From contig CALGCU010000098.1 in the NCBI GenBank assembly GCA_937886455.1, positions 1-18,680 of the forward strand: 18,680 nt of DNA, read 5' to 3'. A program made the position numbers and the translations under genes. Position 1 is the stretch's first letter; every line of letters starts with the position of its first letter. This DNA is from an uncultured Bacteroidales bacterium. GTDB taxonomy: Bacteria; Bacteroidota; Bacteroidia; Bacteroidales; Paludibacteraceae. Shown piece by piece: positions 16,379 to 18,680 of the stretch. The notes beneath the pieces are model-generated. The model was not told the origin of the DNA and ran no database searches. It saw only the letters and a program-made list of their open reading frames with translations.

Positions 16379-17392
16379 TCATACATTTTTATTGCTTTTA
16401 TTGGCACCTTTCACAATTATCCAAATGATAATCGGTGCTCCAAAGAGTGCACACACTGTACTTATGGGCAATGGGTGTGGTGTTTGTTGTGAGAGAATAT
16501 CACACGCCAATAACAACACAGCCCCCACAAGCGCTGACGCCGGTAACACCACACGATGGTCATCCGTCCCCATTAGGCCTCGTGCCACATGAGGCACTGC
16601 CACACCTACAAAGGCAATAGGTCCTGCGAAGGCTGTTATTCCTCCTGCCAACAAACCGGTAGAAAGAATAATCAAGAAACGGGTAAAATTCACCTGCACC
16701 CCCATACTTCCGGCATATTGTTCTCCCAGTACCAATGCATTTAGTTTTTTCATCAACCCCACTTCAATCATCAATCCTGCAATTATCATCACACTCAAAA
16801 ATGGCATTTGTTGCCATCCGACTGCACTGAGACTGCCAAAGGTCCACACAACAAACAATTTCAGTGTATCAGGGTTACTGTAATGTTGAATCACATTCAC
16901 CACTGCCCCACTCATTTGTCCTATCATCACTCCCACTATCAGCAAGGATACAGCCTCTCTCACTTTTACCGATATCGCCAACACCAATAAGAGGGAAAGC
17001 AATGCTCCCAACATAGCCGCAGCGACAATGCTCCATTCGCTTGTTAGAGAGGAACCCATCCATGTTCCCACCATCATCACCAGTGCCACACCCAAAGTCG
17101 CACCGGAACTCACCCCAAGTGTATAAGGTCCCGCCAATGGATTGCGAAAGAGTGTTTGCATCAACAGTCCTGCCACTGACAGCCCCACACCTGCCAACAC
17201 TGCCGTTAGGGCTCTTGGGAGACGAAGATTGCACACTATCTCCTTGTGGATAGGCTGCGCATCATTTCCGGTCAAAGCATTCCACACCTCTTCCACTGTC
17301 AATGAGACACTACCAAGCGTAATGTCCAACAAAACCAACAGAAGAACCAAAACCGGCAATGCTGTAAACCACATGAATCGCTGCCACTTCAT
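16379..17392 (-). CDS. FecCD/BtuC-type ABC transporter permease
   Basis: This is an inner-membrane permease for import of iron-siderophore, heme or cobalamin. The 337 residues have about ten hydrophobic segments. The first is at 8-28, and the family signature LPRALTAVLAGVGLSVAG, then LMQTLFRNPLAGPYTLGVSSGATLGVAL follows at about 57-103. Further landmarks are GQMSGAVVNVIQHYS, GLLAGGITAFAGPIAFVGVAVPHVAR (the coupling-helix region that meets the ATPase) and PHPLPISTVCALFGAPIIIWI near the C-terminus. Substrate cannot be told. No substrate-binding protein, ATPase or TonB receptor gene is next to it: purC lies 15 bases upstream and the desulfidase-family gene 21 bases downstream. It must work with subunits encoded elsewhere, or the operon has been split. 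Confidence 0.94.
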   Translation of the reverse strand: MKWQRFMWFTALPVLVLLLVLLDITLGSVSLTVEEVWNALTGNDAQPIHKEIVCNLRLPRALTAVLAGVGLSVAGLLMQTLFRNPLAGPYTLGVSSGATLGVALVMMVGTWMGSSLTSEWSIVAAAMLGALLSLLLVLAISVKVREAVSLLIVGVMIGQMSGAVVNVIQHYSNPDTLKLFVVWTFGSLSAVGWQQMPFLSVMIIAGLMIEVGLMKKLNALVLGEQYAGSMGVQVNFTRFLIILSTGLLAGGITAFAGPIAFVGVAVPHVARGLMGTDDHRVVLPASALVGAVLLLACDILSQQTPHPLPISTVCALFGAPIIIWIIVKGANKSNKNV

Positions 17393-17407
17393 GTATGCCT
17401 ATATTTT

Positions 17408-18358
17408 TTATTTCTCTCCCTTTAAATAAGCAGAAACATTCTTTTCTATACGTTCCGATAGATTCTCAGCACTACCCATTTCAAAAGCTTCACCTGTAAT
17501 TTTTTCATACAACTCCTGATAACGTTGGCTGATTCCCATCACTATCTCATCCGTCATTTCCGGAACTTGTTGACCTTCTTTTCCTTGGAAACCATTTTCC
17601 ATCAACCATTCTCTGACAAACTCCTTTGAAAGTTGCTTTTGTGGTTCACCATTTTCAAAACGTTCCTGATAGCCTTCCGCATAGAAATAACGTGATGAAT
17701 CCGGCGTGTGAATCTCGTCCATCAAATAGATTTTTCCATCATGTTTACCAAACTCATACTTAGTATCCACCAATATCAAACCACGTTCTGCTGCTATCTT
17801 TGTTCCTCGTTCAAATAACTGCAAGGTGTATTTCTCCAACAAAGCATAATCTTCAGCGCTCACCAGTCCTTGCGCTATGATTTCTTCTTTAGAAATATCT
17901 TGGTCATGTTCTCCGATTTCCGCTTTTGTAGTTGGTGTGATAATAGGATTCTCAAAACGTTGGTTTTCTTTCATACCTTCCGGAATTTTAACACCGCATA
18001 TTTCTCTTACACCATTCTTATATGCTCTCCATGCACTACCACACAAATAGCCTCTAACAATCATTTCCACCGGAAATCCCTCACATCTCACACCCACTGT
18101 TACCATTGGGTCAGGAGTTGCCTTTTTCCAATTAGGAACAATATCAGCCGTAGCATCTAAGAACTTTGCAGCTATTTGATTCAACATTTGTCCTTTATAG
18201 GGTATTCCTTTAGGGAGAATCACGTCAAAGGCTGAAATTCGGTCAGTAGCAACCATCACCAATTCATTCCGCACGCTATACACATCACGTACTTTACCAT
18301 GATAAACTCCTTGTTGTCCTTCAAAGTGATAATCTGTTTTTGTAAGTGCTTGATTCAT
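17408..18358 (-). CDS. purC: Phosphoribosylaminoimidazole-succinocarboxamide synthase (SAICAR synthetase)
   Basis: PurC joins CAIR and aspartate using ATP to make SAICAR in de novo purine synthesis, in the cytoplasm. At 316 residues it belongs to the longer form, not the ~237-residue E. coli type. Motifs are GKVRDVY (21-27), ATDRISAFDVILPKGIPYKG (37-56), CEGFPVEMIVRGYLCGSAWRAY (signature 1), ILVDTKYEFGK and LMDEIHTPDSSRY (signature 2). It is the first gene of the minus-strand run and is preceded by a well-formed Bacteroidota promoter and a leader of about 55-60 bases. The permease gene follows after 15 bases, so both are probably on one message. Confidence 0.97.
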   Translation of the reverse strand: MNQALTKTDYHFEGQQGVYHGKVRDVYSVRNELVMVATDRISAFDVILPKGIPYKGQMLNQIAAKFLDATADIVPNWKKATPDPMVTVGVRCEGFPVEMIVRGYLCGSAWRAYKNGVREICGVKIPEGMKENQRFENPIITPTTKAEIGEHDQDISKEEIIAQGLVSAEDYALLEKYTLQLFERGTKIAAERGLILVDTKYEFGKHDGKIYLMDEIHTPDSSRYFYAEGYQERFENGEPQKQLSKEFVREWLMENGFQGKEGQQVPEMTDEIVMGISQRYQELYEKITGEAFEMGSAENLSERIEKNVSAYLKGEK

Positions 18359-18396
18359 ACCTATATTTATTTATTTTGGGTTATTCATATATCTCC

Positions 18397-18415
18397 TACT
18401 CATTCCTCATGAGTA
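18397..18415 (-). promoter_or_regulatory. Hairpin in the purC leader
   Basis: A 7-bp perfect inverted repeat, TACTCAT (18397-18403) and ATGAGTA (18409-18415), encloses the 5-base loop TCCTC. It would form near the very 5' end of the purC transcript, about 40 bases before the start codon. It may stabilise the message or be part of the operator region; no U-tract follows, so it is not a terminator. No known riboswitch core is recognisable in so short a leader. Confidence 0.4.
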
Positions 18416-18447
18416 TATTCATGCAAATGTAGTTATTATTCATGAAT
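18416..18447 (-). promoter_or_regulatory. Operator-like repeats around the purC -7 box
   Basis: TATTCATG (plus strand) occurs at 18416-18423 and 18437-18444, exactly 21 bp (two helical turns) apart, on either side of the -7 element. The second copy lies within the 10-bp perfect palindrome ATTCATGAAT (18438-18447) in the promoter spacer. This geometry would suit a dimeric regulator, but no regulator is known for it and the region is AT-rich, so chance is possible. Confidence 0.35.
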
Positions 18448-18454
18448 TATTCAA
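18424..18454 (-). promoter_or_regulatory. purC promoter (Bacteroidota -33/-7 type)
   Basis: Read on the minus strand, TTG (18454-18452) is followed by a 20-base spacer and TACATTTG (18431-18424). This fits the Bacteroidota primary-sigma consensus TTG-N19/20-TAnnTTTG exactly. Transcription would start near 18415-18420, leaving a leader of about 55-60 bases before the purC ATG at 18358. Scanning the other short gaps of the minus-strand run by eye, I found no second TAnnTTTG. Confidence 0.75.
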
Positions 18455-18485
18455 GTGAGACACCCATTTCAATCCTTAATTCATC

Positions 18486-18509
18486 ATTGATTATTTAATT
18501 GATTATTTA
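18486..18509. repeat. 12-bp tandem duplication
   Basis: ATTGATTATTTA occurs twice, back to back and identical (18486-18497 and 18498-18509), in the AT-rich stretch between the purC promoter and the 11-bp repeat array. It is non-coding and of unknown role. Confidence 0.8.
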
Positions 18510-18550
18510 TTTGTATGAGTTATATTTATTATTGTTACTGAATTCTTACT

Positions 18551-18680
18551 TAGTTAGTATCTAGTTCCTATCTTGTTCCTATCTTGTTCCTATCTAGTTC
18601 CTATCTTGTTCCTACCTAGTTCCTATCTAGTTCCTACCTAGTTCCTATCTAGTTCCTACCTAGTTCCTATCTAGTTCCTA
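18551..18680. repeat. 11-bp minisatellite array running off the window edge
   Basis: After a degenerate first copy (18551-18561, TAGTTAGTATC) come ten full 11-bp units from 18562 to 18671 and a partial one at 18672-18680. The consensus is TAGTTCCTATC, varying only at position 2 (A or T) and position 10 (T or C). From 18617 onward the T/C choice alternates strictly, giving a 22-bp higher-order unit. Because 11 is not a multiple of 3 and each unit holds CTA or TAG, all frames on the minus strand, and those on the plus strand where TAG units occur, are broken by stops, so the array is not coding. There are no spacers, so it is not CRISPR. The rest of 18455-18550 is AT-rich and shows no gene. Confidence 0.95.

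Noticed and set aside
18551..18680. Possible CRISPR array
   Set aside because: Units are contiguous 11-mers without spacers, and no cas gene is present.

Overview
The window looks like a chromosomal piece of a Bacteroidales bacterium (phylum Bacteroidota), probably a gut or rumen type. The evidence is family membership and style: a long IspG with an insertion domain, a DUF4922-SpoIID fusion, a DUF4105 membrane protein, a secreted pectin-degrading fusion enzyme, and a purC promoter that fits the Bacteroidota consensus (TTG, 20 bp, TAnnTTTG). The first ~570 bases do not fit. They are about 26.5% GC (hand count of 1-540), against about 46% for 601-960, and encode InlB/Listeria-Bacteroides-type surface repeats as seen in Firmicutes and Mollicutes-related gut bacteria. 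They are joined in frame to a Bacteroidota FGE/SUMF1-like domain, most likely an assembly chimera and less likely a real fusion.

Layout. 3-995 (+): the left-truncated chimeric surface-repeat/FGE-like ORF. 1060-1105: a perfect 19-bp hairpin serving as a bidirectional terminator between convergent genes. 1192-18358: twelve genes, all on the minus strand, with gaps of at most about 80 bp and several ATGA overlaps. In transcription order they are purC (purine synthesis), a lone FecCD-type metal-chelate permease, an L-cysteine desulfidase/serine dehydratase-family enzyme, yicC, gmk, nadD, a secreted GH105-CE8 pectin enzyme, rlmD, a tandem-domain family 2 glycosyltransferase, a DUF4922-SpoIID fusion, a DUF4105-alkaline-phosphatase-like fusion, and ispG. 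18359-18680: the purC leader and promoter, a short AT-rich tandem duplication, and an 11-bp minisatellite that runs off the right edge.

How the genes work together. Most are housekeeping: purC and gmk in purine metabolism, nadD in NAD synthesis, yicC in RNA turnover, rlmD in rRNA methylation, ispG in isoprenoid synthesis. yicC-gmk-nadD is a tight trio. The most intriguing part is the three-gene cassette GT2 / DUF4922-SpoIID / DUF4105-phosphatase-like (9323 to 2904). Its genes are almost certainly translationally coupled and every product is a multidomain fusion. The phosphatase-like domain appears to have lost most of its metal ligands, and the SpoIID domain has no visible export signal. Directly upstream of ispG, which feeds undecaprenyl carrier synthesis, this cassette is the best candidate for an undescribed envelope-glycan system, but that function is inference.

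I see no tRNA, rRNA, CRISPR array, transposase or phage gene.
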